A stretch of 11,975 bases of DNA, from contig CAISIP010000181.1 of the NCBI GenBank assembly GCA_903885415.1, positions 1-11,975 on the forward strand, in the 5' to 3' direction. Numbering within the stretch: the first letter of the stretch is position 1; every line of letters begins with the position of its first letter. The stretch is from an uncultured beta proteobacterium. GTDB taxonomy: Bacteria; Pseudomonadota; Gammaproteobacteria; Burkholderiales; Burkholderiaceae_C. A program made the translations under genes and the position numbers. This document shows positions 1 to 6,775 of this stretch, one piece after another. The notes below the pieces were generated by a model. It worked only from the letters and a program-made list of their open reading frames with translations. It did not search any database and was not told the DNA's origin.

Positions 1-166
1 GATCGGCCAGGTCGGCGGCCAGAAATACAGCCTGGCTGCGAAACTGTGCGCCATGATTCAGTCGCATCGCATAGGACTGCAGTCCCGCAGTTCCGAGCAA
101 CGCCAGCGCGACGATCAGCAGCGTGACCAGCACCTCGACCATCGAGAAGCCGCGCTGGCTACGCAC
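1..166 (-). CDS. pilV: Type IV pilus minor pilin / pilin modification protein, PilV-like (N-terminal fragment)
   Basis: Reading the minus strand from a GTG at 166-164 gives a short basic leader (MRSQRG, reading GTG as Met) and then FSMVEVLVTLLIVALALLG. This is the classic class III prepilin signature: glycine at -1, phenylalanine at +1, glutamate at +5, then one hydrophobic helix. It is cleaved and N-methylated by prepilin peptidase, and the helix anchors the subunit in the membrane or packs into the pilus core. The downstream residues (TAGLQSYAMRLN) fit PilV-type minor pilins, which prime type IV pilus assembly. Only about 55 residues are in the window; the rest lies beyond position 1. A GAGGAA stretch lies just before the GTG. 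The frame stays open upstream, and an ATG at 265-263 is a second possible start, but it would give an unusually long leader of about 39 residues. The gene is divergent from ribD. The prepilin identity is secure; PilV rather than a GspI-type pseudopilin is inferred. Confidence 0.8.
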   Translation of the reverse strand, partial: MRSQRGFSMVEVLVTLLIVALALLGTAGLQSYAMRLNHGAQFRSQAVFLAADLAD

Positions 167-364
167 GCTTCCTCGGCAGCGGTCCAGGCCAGCCGTCGGC
201 GACAGGGCGCTAGCGCGCAGCAACACCGGCGCGGCGTTTCTTGGAACGATGTCACTGGCTTGCATCACTGCCAGACTACCGCGAGCGTCCTCGATTACAA
301 GGCCAAACCGGACCAGCGGCAGGAACGGGCGGTCGAACGGTAGCCGGTTACCATTGCCGGTCGC
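167..364. other. Divergent intergenic region between pilV-like gene and ribD
   Basis: These 198 bp separate the leftward pilin gene from the rightward riboflavin operon and must carry at least the ribD-side promoter, unless pilV starts further upstream at 265. I found no convincing -35/-10 pair. TACCAT at 349-354 is a weak -10-like hexamer lacking a good -35. The conserved blocks of an FMN riboswitch are not visible. No Shine-Dalgarno sequence precedes the ribD ATG. Confidence 0.5.
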
Positions 365-1507
365 ATGGACCGCTTCAACAATACCGACGGCGACCCCGAT
401 GCCGCACTGATGCGCCAGGCGCTGGCAGCCGCAGCACAGGCCATCGGCTTGGCCGAGCCCAACCCGCGCGTGGGCTGCGTCATCGCCAGCGAGGACGGGC
501 GCGTCCTGGGTACCGGCCATACCCAGCGCGTGGGCTCCGCGCATGCCGAGATCATGGCCTTGCGCGACGCGCAGGCGCGCGGTAACGCGCTGGCCGGCGC
601 AACCGCCTATGTCACGCTAGAACCCTGCTCGCATACCGGACGCACCGGGCCGTGCTGCGAGGCCCTGATCAGCGCAGGCGTGAAGCGCGTCGTCGCGTCG
701 ATACAAGACCCCAACCCCTTGGTCGGCGGACAAGGCTTCGCCCGGCTGCGTGCGGCCGGCGTCAAGGTCGAGGTTGGCGCCGGGGCGCACGAATCGCGCG
801 CGCTCAATCTCGGTTTCTTCAGCCGCATGATGCGCGCAAGGCCCTGGGTGCGGATGAAGGCCGCGGCCTCGCTCGACGGAACCACCGCGCTCGACAACGG
901 TGAGAGCCAGTGGATCACCGGGCAGGCCGCGCGCGCCGACGGGCACGCCTGGCGTGCGCGGGCCTGCGCGGTGTTGACCGGCATCGGAACCGTTCTGGAG
1001 GACAACCCTCGACTCAATGTCCGGCTCGACGGCGCAACCCGCCAGCCGCAATTGGTGGTCGTCGACAGCCGACTACAGACGCCCGCGGACGCGGCGCTGT
1101 TCATCGACGGGCGCAGCGTGACAATCTACGCCGCGCTTCGTAATCCCCAGCGCGAGGCGGAGCTGGCGGCGCGCGGTGCGCGCCTGGTCTTTATGCCAGG
1201 AACGGCGCCGCACAACCAGGCCAAAGTCGACCTGCGCGCGATGCTGGCCGATCTTGCGCGGCGCGAAGTCAATGAGCTGCATGTGGAGGCCGGACACAAA
1301 CTCAACGGCTCGCTAATGCGCGAATCGCTCGTCGATGAAGTGCTGGTCTACCTGGCACCCAAGCTGCTTGGCCGGGGGCGCGGCATGCTCGACCTTGGAC
1401 CGCTGTCGGCGCTTGATCAGGCGGTCGAACTGGAGTTCATTTCCAGCGAGCGAGTCGGTGTCGACCTGCGGGTACTGGCGCGGATTGCGGGGCGCGAGCA
1501 CTTTTAG
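365..1507 (+). CDS. ribD: Bifunctional diaminohydroxyphosphoribosylaminopyrimidine deaminase / 5-amino-6-(5-phosphoribosylamino)uracil reductase RibD
   Basis: A cytosolic riboflavin enzyme catalysing two successive steps after GTP cyclohydrolase II: deamination of the pyrimidine ring, then NADPH-dependent reduction of the ribose side chain. The N-terminal cytidine-deaminase-like domain (about residues 10-150) shows the zinc site: HAE at 60-62, with E62 as the proton shuttle, and the PC...C motif with C88 and C97. The loop reads GRTGPC rather than the commoner GRTPPC. The reductase domain (about 155-380) begins with RPWVRMKAAASLDG, includes WITG, and ends with the LLGRGRGMLDL region. The 380-residue length is normal for the full two-domain protein. 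The ATG at 365 is chosen because the deaminase homology begins soon after it; no clear ribosome binding site is seen. It is the first gene of the rib operon, and ribE starts 48 bp downstream. Confidence 0.96.
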   Translation: MDRFNNTDGDPDAALMRQALAAAAQAIGLAEPNPRVGCVIASEDGRVLGTGHTQRVGSAHAEIMALRDAQARGNALAGATAYVTLEPCSHTGRTGPCCEALISAGVKRVVASIQDPNPLVGGQGFARLRAAGVKVEVGAGAHESRALNLGFFSRMMRARPWVRMKAAASLDGTTALDNGESQWITGQAARADGHAWRARACAVLTGIGTVLEDNPRLNVRLDGATRQPQLVVVDSRLQTPADAALFIDGRSVTIYAALRNPQREAELAARGARLVFMPGTAPHNQAKVDLRAMLADLARREVNELHVEAGHKLNGSLMRESLVDEVLVYLAPKLLGRGRGMLDLGPLSALDQAVELEFISSERVGVDLRVLARIAGREHF

Positions 1508-1540
1508 TTTGGGGCCACCGTCGGGAAGGGCCGCAATCCC

Positions 1541-1549
1541 TGCGAAAAT
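1541..1549 (+). promoter_or_regulatory. Candidate extended -10 element ahead of ribE
   Basis: TGCGAAAAT in the ribD-ribE gap resembles an extended -10 (TGn plus a TATAAT-like hexamer, here GAAAAT at 1544-1549). No good -35 lies about 17 bp upstream. A start site about 7 nt downstream would fall on or next to the ribE ATG at 1556, giving a leaderless or nearly leaderless message. ribE also lacks a visible Shine-Dalgarno sequence. A similar motif, TGCGAGAAT, precedes tolQ. This is pattern matching only. Confidence 0.25.
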
Positions 1550-1555
1550 GGCCCT

Positions 1556-2206
1556 ATGTTCACCGGAATCATCACCGGCGTCGGGCGCATCGTCGCCGTG
1601 ACCGCCTTGGGAAGCTCTTCATCGCACGGCAGGCAGCTCAGCGTGCAATGCCCGGAAGGCTATACCGACGATATCGGCATCGGCGACAGCATCGCGATCA
1701 ACGGCGCCTGCATGACCGTGACCAGGATCGACGCAGCGACGGCGACGCTGGGCTTCGATGTATCGGCCCAATCGCTGGCGATGACGGCAGGACTCGACCA
1801 GACCGGAAGCGTCAACCTGGAAAAAGCGCTTCGCGCGAACGACCGCCTTGGCGGTCACTTGGTATCGGGCCATGTAGACGGTGTCGCAGCGGTCGTCCAT
1901 TTCGCGCCAGTCGGCGAGAGCTGGGAACTGCGGCTGCTGATACCCAGGGCGCTGGCGCGCTACCTGGCTTTTAAGGGATCGATCACCGTCAACGGCGTGA
2001 GTCTGACGGTCAACCGCGTCAGCGACCTGGCGACTGGCTGCGAAATCAGCATCAACCTGATTCCACACACGGTCCACCACACCGCGCTGGCCACCTTGTC
2101 GATTGGCGCGCGGGTGAATCTAGAAATCGACCTGATCGCGCGCTATGTCGAGCGCATGCTCGGTCCGTTGCCGACGGCGAATCAAGCAGAAAAGGGAATT
2201 CAATGA
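1556..2206 (+). CDS. ribE: Riboflavin synthase (alpha subunit)
   Basis: Catalyses the last step of riboflavin formation, the dismutation of two 6,7-dimethyl-8-ribityllumazine molecules into riboflavin and a pyrimidinedione that is recycled. The 216-residue protein has the two tandem lumazine-binding barrels of the family. Barrel 1 starts MFTGIITGVG and carries SIAINGACMTVT. Barrel 2 starts near GGHLVSGHVDG (about residue 100) and carries the parallel SITVNGVSLTVN. The internal repetition and the MFTGII start make the family call very firm. The ATG at 1556 is fixed by that N-terminus, although no Shine-Dalgarno sequence is visible. The stop overlaps the ribBX start (ATGA at 2203-2206), which suggests translational coupling. 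Some groups name this gene ribC. Confidence 0.96.
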   Translation: MFTGIITGVGRIVAVTALGSSSSHGRQLSVQCPEGYTDDIGIGDSIAINGACMTVTRIDAATATLGFDVSAQSLAMTAGLDQTGSVNLEKALRANDRLGGHLVSGHVDGVAAVVHFAPVGESWELRLLIPRALARYLAFKGSITVNGVSLTVNRVSDLATGCEISINLIPHTVHHTALATLSIGARVNLEIDLIARYVERMLGPLPTANQAEKGIQ

Positions 2207-3327
2207 CATCTTCTGTTGTGGCGCGCGCGCCAGTCTCGCCGGTGGAGGAAATCGTCGCTGAACTGCGCGCCGGGCGCATGGTGGTCCTGGTCGATGAAGA
2301 GGATCGCGAGAACGAGGGCGATCTGGTGCTGGCAGCGGACCATGTGAGTGCCGCTGCCATCAATTTCATGGCCCGCTTTGGCCGCGGCCTGATCTGCCTG
2401 ACACTGACCCGCGACACCTGCGAAAGGCTGCAACTGCCTCCGATGGCGGTGCGCAACAGCACCAAGTTTGCGACCGCTTTTACCGTGTCGATCGAGGCGG
2501 CGCAAGGGGTGACGACCGGCATTTCTGCCGCCGACCGGGCGTTGACGGTGAAGGCGGCGGTCGCCAAGGGCGCCAAGCCGCAGGACCTGGTGCAGCCCGG
2601 CCATATATTTCCCTTGCAAGCGGTCAACGGCGGCGTGCTGATGCGCGCCGGCCATACCGAAGCCGGCTGCGACCTGGCCCAGATGGCGGGCTGCACGCCA
2701 GCGGCGGTAATCTGCGAGATCATGAAGGACGATGGCACGATGGCGCGGCTGCCCGACCTGCAGCTGTTCGCCGCTGAACATGGCCTGAAAATCGGCACCA
2801 TCGCCAGCCTGATCGAGCACCGCAGCCGGGTCGAGTCGCTGGTCTGCCGAGTCGGCACCCGTGTGCTGAAAACCGCCTTTGGCGATTTCACCGCGCACGC
2901 GTTTCGCGACCAGCCAGGTCAGGGCATCCATCTCGCGCTGGTGCGTGGCGATTGGGAACCGCACGAGGAGGTGCTCGCACGGGTCCATGAGCCGCTGTCG
3001 GTGCTCGACGCGCTGGAGGTCGGCCGCAGCATGCATTCCTGGGCGCTCGACGCCTGCCTAAAGCGCATCGCGGCCGACGGCAAGGGCGTCGCCGTGCTGC
3101 TCAACTGCGGCGAGGGTGCGCAGCAGCTTTTGGAGCAGTTCGAGGGTACGGCGCTAGCCAGCCATGGACCGGAACGCGATCGCATCGACTTGCGCACCTA
3201 CGGCGTCGGCGCCCAGATACTGCGCGAATGCGGCGTCACGCGGATGCAGCTGATGGGAAACCCGCGGCGCATGCCCAGCATGGCCGGCTACGGCCTCGAG
3301 ATCACCGGCTACCTCAACCAGTCATAA
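2203..3327 (+). CDS. ribBX: 3,4-dihydroxy-2-butanone-4-phosphate synthase fused to a degenerate GTP-cyclohydrolase-II-like domain (RibBX type)
   Basis: The N-terminal half (about residues 10-208) is DHBP synthase, which makes the four-carbon unit for lumazine from ribulose 5-phosphate. It shows the acidic loop DEEDRENEGDL (31-41) and the RAGHTEA motif (148-154). The C-terminal half (about 215-374) has a GTP cyclohydrolase II fold signature, such as RTYGVGAQILRECGV and GYGLEITGY, but has lost the catalytic set. An ungapped alignment by eye to the canonical VHSECL...RCDCG segment puts L265, S276 and H278 where the three zinc cysteines should be, and the usual EGRG motif reads EGAQ (304-307). 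This matches the RibBX variant known in Proteobacteria, in which RibX lacks cyclohydrolase activity. Annotation as bifunctional RibBA would therefore mislead. AAGGGA at 2192-2197 is a good ribosome binding site. Confidence 0.93.
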   Translation: MTSSVVARAPVSPVEEIVAELRAGRMVVLVDEEDRENEGDLVLAADHVSAAAINFMARFGRGLICLTLTRDTCERLQLPPMAVRNSTKFATAFTVSIEAAQGVTTGISAADRALTVKAAVAKGAKPQDLVQPGHIFPLQAVNGGVLMRAGHTEAGCDLAQMAGCTPAAVICEIMKDDGTMARLPDLQLFAAEHGLKIGTIASLIEHRSRVESLVCRVGTRVLKTAFGDFTAHAFRDQPGQGIHLALVRGDWEPHEEVLARVHEPLSVLDALEVGRSMHSWALDACLKRIAADGKGVAVLLNCGEGAQQLLEQFEGTALASHGPERDRIDLRTYGVGAQILRECGVTRMQLMGNPRRMPSMAGYGLEITGYLNQS

Positions 3328-3336
3328 GGGAAGACC

Positions 3337-3813
3337 ATGTTTGGTTCGGACAAGGGAAGACTGGCCGCCGGCGACCAGCGACTCAACGGCGACAAGCTGG
3401 CGATCGGGCTGGTGCAGGCGCGCTTCAACCATGCTGTCACCGATGCGCTGGCGCAGGCCTGCACGGCCGAATTGCGGGTGCTGGGCGTTCGCGAGGACCG
3501 GATCACGCTGGTGCAGGTGCCCGGCGCGCTTGAAGTCCCGGTGGCGCTGCAGGCGATGGCCGAAAGCGGAAAATTCGATGCGCTGGTCGCGCTAGGATGT
3601 ATTGTGCGCGGCGAAACCTACCACTTCGAACTGGTCGCCAACGAGTCCGGGGCTGGCGTCAGCCGGGTCGCGCTGGACTACCAACTGCCGATTGCCAACG
3701 CGATCCTAACCACCGAGAACATGGAACAGGCAATCGCGCGCCAGAGCGACAACGGCCGCGACGCAGCGCGCGTGGCGGTCGAGATGGCGAACCTGTTGGA
3801 CGACATCGGATGA
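3337..3813 (+). CDS. ribH: 6,7-dimethyl-8-ribityllumazine synthase
   Basis: Condenses the DHBP made by the RibBX product with the pyrimidine made through RibD to form lumazine, the substrate of RibE. At 158 residues it is the usual single-domain length. Family motifs are clear: ARFNHAVTD (29-37) for substrate binding, VPGALEVPVAL (61-71), ALGCIVRGETYHFELVANES with the likely catalytic H96, and ILTTENMEQA. AAGGGA at 3326-3331 overlaps the ribBX stop and serves as a well-placed ribosome binding site, supporting the ATG at 3337. The stop overlaps the nusB start (ATGA, 3810-3813). Pentameric or icosahedral assembly is typical of the family but cannot be judged from sequence here. Confidence 0.96.
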   Translation: MFGSDKGRLAAGDQRLNGDKLAIGLVQARFNHAVTDALAQACTAELRVLGVREDRITLVQVPGALEVPVALQAMAESGKFDALVALGCIVRGETYHFELVANESGAGVSRVALDYQLPIANAILTTENMEQAIARQSDNGRDAARVAVEMANLLDDIG

Positions 3814-4352
3814 GCACCAGCGCCGCCAAGCCGGCACTCGCGCGACCGCCGCGCCAGTCGCGTACCGGACTCACGAGTACCGGGGCACGCAAGGCCGCGA
3901 GCAAGTCGGCCCGCAGCCGCTCGCGCGAGTTTGCGCTGCAGGCGCTCTACCAGCATCTGGTTGGACGCAACCCGCTGCCCGACATCGACGCATTCACCCG
4001 CGACCTGGCCGGATTCGGCAAGTGCGACGATGCCCACTTCACGGCGCTGCTCGGCGGCTGTGTCGCCGACGCCGAAGCGCTCGACGCGCTGGTCGTTCCC
4101 CTGCTCGACCGCACGCTTGCCGAGATTTCGCCCGTTGAGCACGCGACCATGTGGATCGGCGTCTTCGAACTGCAGCATTGCCCGGATGTTCCATGGCGCG
4201 TGGTGCTCAACGAATGCATCGAATTGGCCAAGGAGTTCGGCGGCACCGACGGCCACAAGTATGTCAACGGCGTCCTAAACGCCATCGCGCCAGCGCTGCG
4301 CGCCGGTGAAGTGGCGAGCGACCGCAACCGCGCGCGCGCGCAAAGCGCCTGA
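3810..4352 (+). CDS. nusB: Transcription antitermination factor NusB
   Basis: NusB pairs with NusE (ribosomal protein S10) on boxA RNA to support antitermination of rRNA operons and, during infection, of lambdoid phages. The conserved helical domain starts around residue 38 (SREFALQALYQHLV) and runs to the C-terminal signature NECIELAKEFG...HKYVNGVLNAIAP. The product is 180 residues, against about 139 in E. coli. The extra length is mostly a basic, Ser/Ala/Arg/Lys-rich, probably disordered N-terminal tail of about 37 residues, plus a short basic C-terminal tail. The ATG at 3810 overlaps the ribH stop, the usual ribH-nusB coupling. The next in-frame ATG lies inside the conserved domain, so the long N-terminus is probably real unless a non-ATG start is used. 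Confidence 0.94.
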   Translation: MSTSAAKPALARPPRQSRTGLTSTGARKAASKSARSRSREFALQALYQHLVGRNPLPDIDAFTRDLAGFGKCDDAHFTALLGGCVADAEALDALVVPLLDRTLAEISPVEHATMWIGVFELQHCPDVPWRVVLNECIELAKEFGGTDGHKYVNGVLNAIAPALRAGEVASDRNRARAQSA

Positions 4353-4363
4353 GCCGCGCAGCC

Positions 4364-5557
4364 ATGCGGATGTCTGAGCGCGCCCAGCGCGCCGAACCTT
4401 TCTATGTGATGGAGGTGGCCAAGGCCGCCTTGGCCCTGGGTCGCAGCCTGACGGACAGCGACAAGCCGATGGTGTACCTGAACATTGGCGAACCCGACTT
4501 CAGCGCGCCCGAACGGGTACGCGAAGCGGCGCAGCGCGCCATCCGGGACGGCGCCACCCAGTACACGCAGGCGACCGGCATGCCCGCGCTGCGCGAGCGC
4601 ATCAGCGACTGGTATCGCCAGCGCTTTGGCCTGGCAATCGATGCCCAGCGCATCGTCGTCACCGCGGGCGCCTCGGCGGCACTGCATCTGGCCTGCCTGG
4701 CGCTGATCGACGCCGGCGACGAGATGCTGATGCCGGATCCCAGCTACCCCTGCAACCGGCAGTTTGTCAGCGCCGCCGACGGCCGCGCGGTGCTGATACC
4801 GACCACCGCGGCCGAGCGCTTTCAACTCAGTGCCGACAAGGTGCAGCAGGCGTGGTGCGCGCCAGGCGCCAAGACGCGCGGCGTTCTGCTCGCGTCGCCG
4901 TCGAACCCTACCGGAACCTCGATCGCGCGCGAGGAACTGCGCCGCATACACGACTTTGTCCAGACGCGCGGCGGCGTCACCCTGGTCGACGAAATTTACC
5001 TCGGGCTGGGTTACGAGGAGGCATACGGCCAAAGCGCGCTGGCGATCGACGACGCGGTCATCAGCATCAACAGCTTTAGCAAGTACTTCAGCATGACCGG
5101 ATGGCGACTGGGTTGGCTGGTCATTCCGACGGAGCTGGTGCCGGTGGTGGAGCGGCTGGCGCAGCATCTTTTCATTTGCCCGAGCACGGTCGCGCAGCAC
5201 GCCGCGCTGGCCTGCTTCGAGCCCGACAGCCTGGCCGAGTACGAGCGCCGACGCGGCGCCTTCAAGGCACGACGCGACTACCTGGTTCCGGCACTGAATG
5301 CGCTTGGCCTGCGCGTGCCGGTGATGCCCGACGGCGCTTTCTACGCCTGGGCCGACTGCAGCCTGGCTTGCGAGCGGCTGGGCCTCGCGGGCAGCTGGGA
5401 GCTGGCCTTCGCGCTGCTGCAGCGCGCCCATGTGGCGGTGACGCCGGGCCGCGACTTCGGCAGCGCGCAGGGCGCCCAATTCATCCGCTTATCGAGCGCG
5501 AGTTCCATGGACCAGCTGCACAGCGCGGTCGCGCGACTGGGTGCGCTGCTGGCATGA
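4364..5557 (+). CDS. Pyridoxal-phosphate-dependent aminotransferase, class I/II (fold type I)
   Basis: A 397-residue cytosolic enzyme that should transfer an amino group between an amino acid and a 2-oxo acid via PLP. The fold-type-I landmarks are all present: the N-terminal LNIGEPDF (39-46), AGASAAL for the phosphate loop, SPSNPTG with N181, LVDEIY with D209 and Y212, SFSKYFSMTGWRLGW with the Schiff-base lysine K240 and R248, and FIRLS with R375 as the likely carboxylate-binding arginine. The pattern is nearest to aspartate/alanine-type members of class I, but substrate specificity cannot be fixed by eye, so no gene symbol is given. It begins 11 bp after nusB and probably shares the operon transcript. 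Methionine 3 (4370) is an alternative start; no ribosome binding site distinguishes the two. Confidence 0.92.
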   Translation: MRMSERAQRAEPFYVMEVAKAALALGRSLTDSDKPMVYLNIGEPDFSAPERVREAAQRAIRDGATQYTQATGMPALRERISDWYRQRFGLAIDAQRIVVTAGASAALHLACLALIDAGDEMLMPDPSYPCNRQFVSAADGRAVLIPTTAAERFQLSADKVQQAWCAPGAKTRGVLLASPSNPTGTSIAREELRRIHDFVQTRGGVTLVDEIYLGLGYEEAYGQSALAIDDAVISINSFSKYFSMTGWRLGWLVIPTELVPVVERLAQHLFICPSTVAQHAALACFEPDSLAEYERRRGAFKARRDYLVPALNALGLRVPVMPDGAFYAWADCSLACERLGLAGSWELAFALLQRAHVAVTPGRDFGSAQGAQFIRLSSASSMDQLHSAVARLGALLA

Positions 5558-5600
5558 TGTCGCGGTTCGCGCTCGTCGCCAGCCCCCCGGCGCGAGCGCC

Positions 5601-5609
5601 TGCGAGAAT
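5601..5609 (+). promoter_or_regulatory. Candidate extended -10 element ahead of tolQ
   Basis: TGCGAGAAT in the 79-bp gap between the aminotransferase gene and tolQ resembles the TGCGAAAAT motif ahead of ribE. The hexamer GAGAAT at 5604-5609 would place a start site near 5616, about 20 bp before the tolQ ATG. No clear -35 is present. It would let tolQRA be transcribed independently of the rib operon. Weak evidence, visual only. Confidence 0.28.
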
Positions 5610-5636
5610 TCTCCCCATCCAACCGAAAGCCTGCCG

Positions 5637-6329
5637 ATGAACCAAGACCTTTCGATCCTGACGCTGGTGCTGCACGCGAGCGCCGTGGTACAGCTGGTGA
5701 TGCTGATGTTAGTAGTGGTGTCGGTGGCGAGCTGGTCGGCCATCTTCCGCAAGGTATTCGCGCTGCGCCGCATGAAGGGACTCAACGAGCGTTTTGAACG
5801 CGAATTCTGGTCCGGAACCAGCCTCAATGACCTGTACGCGGCAGCGGCTGGAAACGCCCGCAACTGCGGCGCGATGGAGCGCATATTTGCCAGCGGCATG
5901 CGCGAGTACCAAAAGCTGCGCGAGCGCCGCATCGCCGACGCCGCGACGCTGATGGACGGTGCCCGGCGGGCCATGCGCGCGAGCTCCCAACGCGAAATGG
6001 ACGAGATCGAATCCAACCTGTCGTTCCTCGCTTCGGTAGGTTCGGTATCGCCCTACCTCGGGCTGTTCGGAACCGTATGGGGCATCATGCACGCCTTCAC
6101 CGGGCTGGCGAACATGCAGCAGGTGACGCTGGCGACGGTTGCGCCAGGCATCGCCGAGGCGCTGGTGGCAACGGCGATCGGCCTTTTCGCGGCCATACCG
6201 GCGGTGGTCGCTTTTAATCGTTTTGCGCGCGACATTGACCGCATTGCGATCCGGCTGGAGACCTTCATCGAAGAGTTTTCTAATATCCTGCAGCGCAGCG
6301 CCGGGGCGCAGTCGGCATCGGGCCGATAG
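5637..6329 (+). CDS. tolQ: Tol-Pal system inner-membrane proton channel subunit TolQ
   Basis: TolQ forms the pentameric channel around a TolR dimer and uses the proton motive force to energise TolA, keeping the outer membrane constricted at division. The product is 230 residues, the same length as E. coli TolQ. Three membrane segments are visible: about 8-36, 128-153 and 166-194. The last two carry YLGLFGTVWGIMHAF and VAPGIAEALVATAIGLFAA. T146 and T179 correspond by position to the pore threonines of the family. MHAF and the VAPGIAEAL context favour TolQ over ExbB. The ATG at 5637 is chosen over an earlier in-frame ATG at 5541 because it gives the family N-terminus and length. tolR follows after 16 bp. 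No ybgC thioesterase gene precedes it, unlike the classic cluster. Confidence 0.95.
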   Translation: MNQDLSILTLVLHASAVVQLVMLMLVVVSVASWSAIFRKVFALRRMKGLNERFEREFWSGTSLNDLYAAAAGNARNCGAMERIFASGMREYQKLRERRIADAATLMDGARRAMRASSQREMDEIESNLSFLASVGSVSPYLGLFGTVWGIMHAFTGLANMQQVTLATVAPGIAEALVATAIGLFAAIPAVVAFNRFARDIDRIAIRLETFIEEFSNILQRSAGAQSASGR

Positions 6330-6345
6330 GCGCGCGGGACACACC

Positions 6346-6765
6346 ATGGCATCCACAGTCAGCCGCGGCCGGGGACGGCGCACCATCAGCGAAATCAACA
6401 TGGTCCCGTTCATCGACGTGATGCTGGTCCTTTTGATCATTTTCATGGTCACCGCGCCGCTGATCACGCCCAGCGTGATCGACCTGCCCAGCGTCGGCAA
6501 GGCAGCCAAGCAGCCGGACCGGGTGCTGCAACTGGTAGTTGCTAAGGACGAGTCCCTGGAGCTCAAGGGCATCGGCAGCAGCATGCCCATTGCGCTTCGC
6601 GACCTTGCCGCAGCGGTAAAGAAGGCGCAGGCAGGCGCGGCGAATCCGGCGGTCGTGATCAGCGCGGACCGCAGTGTGCGCTACGAAGCCGTCGTGAAGG
6701 TGATGGATACGCTGCAGCGCGCGGGTGTGCAACGCGTCGGCCTGTCGGTGCAGTTGGTGAACTAG
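6346..6765 (+). CDS. tolR: Tol-Pal system protein TolR
   Basis: TolR is the single-pass partner of TolQ. Its transmembrane aspartate carries the proton path, and its periplasmic domain changes shape to act on TolA and peptidoglycan. The 139-residue product has the basic cytoplasmic start RGRGRRTISEINMVP, one membrane helix at about 20-42, and the essential aspartate D24 within PFIDVMLVLL (equivalent to D23 of E. coli TolR). The periplasmic domain ends SVQLVN after a VVKVMDTLQRAGV helix. The ATG at 6346 is chosen although the frame runs open further upstream through tolQ; the family begins with this short basic tail. tolA starts 10 bp after the stop. Confidence 0.95.
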   Translation: MASTVSRGRGRRTISEINMVPFIDVMLVLLIIFMVTAPLITPSVIDLPSVGKAAKQPDRVLQLVVAKDESLELKGIGSSMPIALRDLAAAVKKAQAGAANPAVVISADRSVRYEAVVKVMDTLQRAGVQRVGLSVQLVN

Positions 6766-6775
6766 GGCCGACGCG

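Noticed and set aside
167..364. FMN riboswitch ahead of the riboflavin operon
   Set aside because: The conserved RFN blocks (such as the AGGG...GGTG and GATTC..GG elements) were not found in this region, and the ribD-ribE gap is too short to hold one.
3947..5479. A 510-codon open frame on the minus strand across nusB and the aminotransferase gene
   Set aside because: It is a composition shadow of two well-supported plus-strand genes; the translation is rich in Arg, Gln and Ala without domain structure.
5541..5636. Upstream start for TolQ at 5541
   Set aside because: It would add 32 residues without TolQ character and overlap the aminotransferase gene; the ATG at 5637 gives exactly the usual 230 residues.
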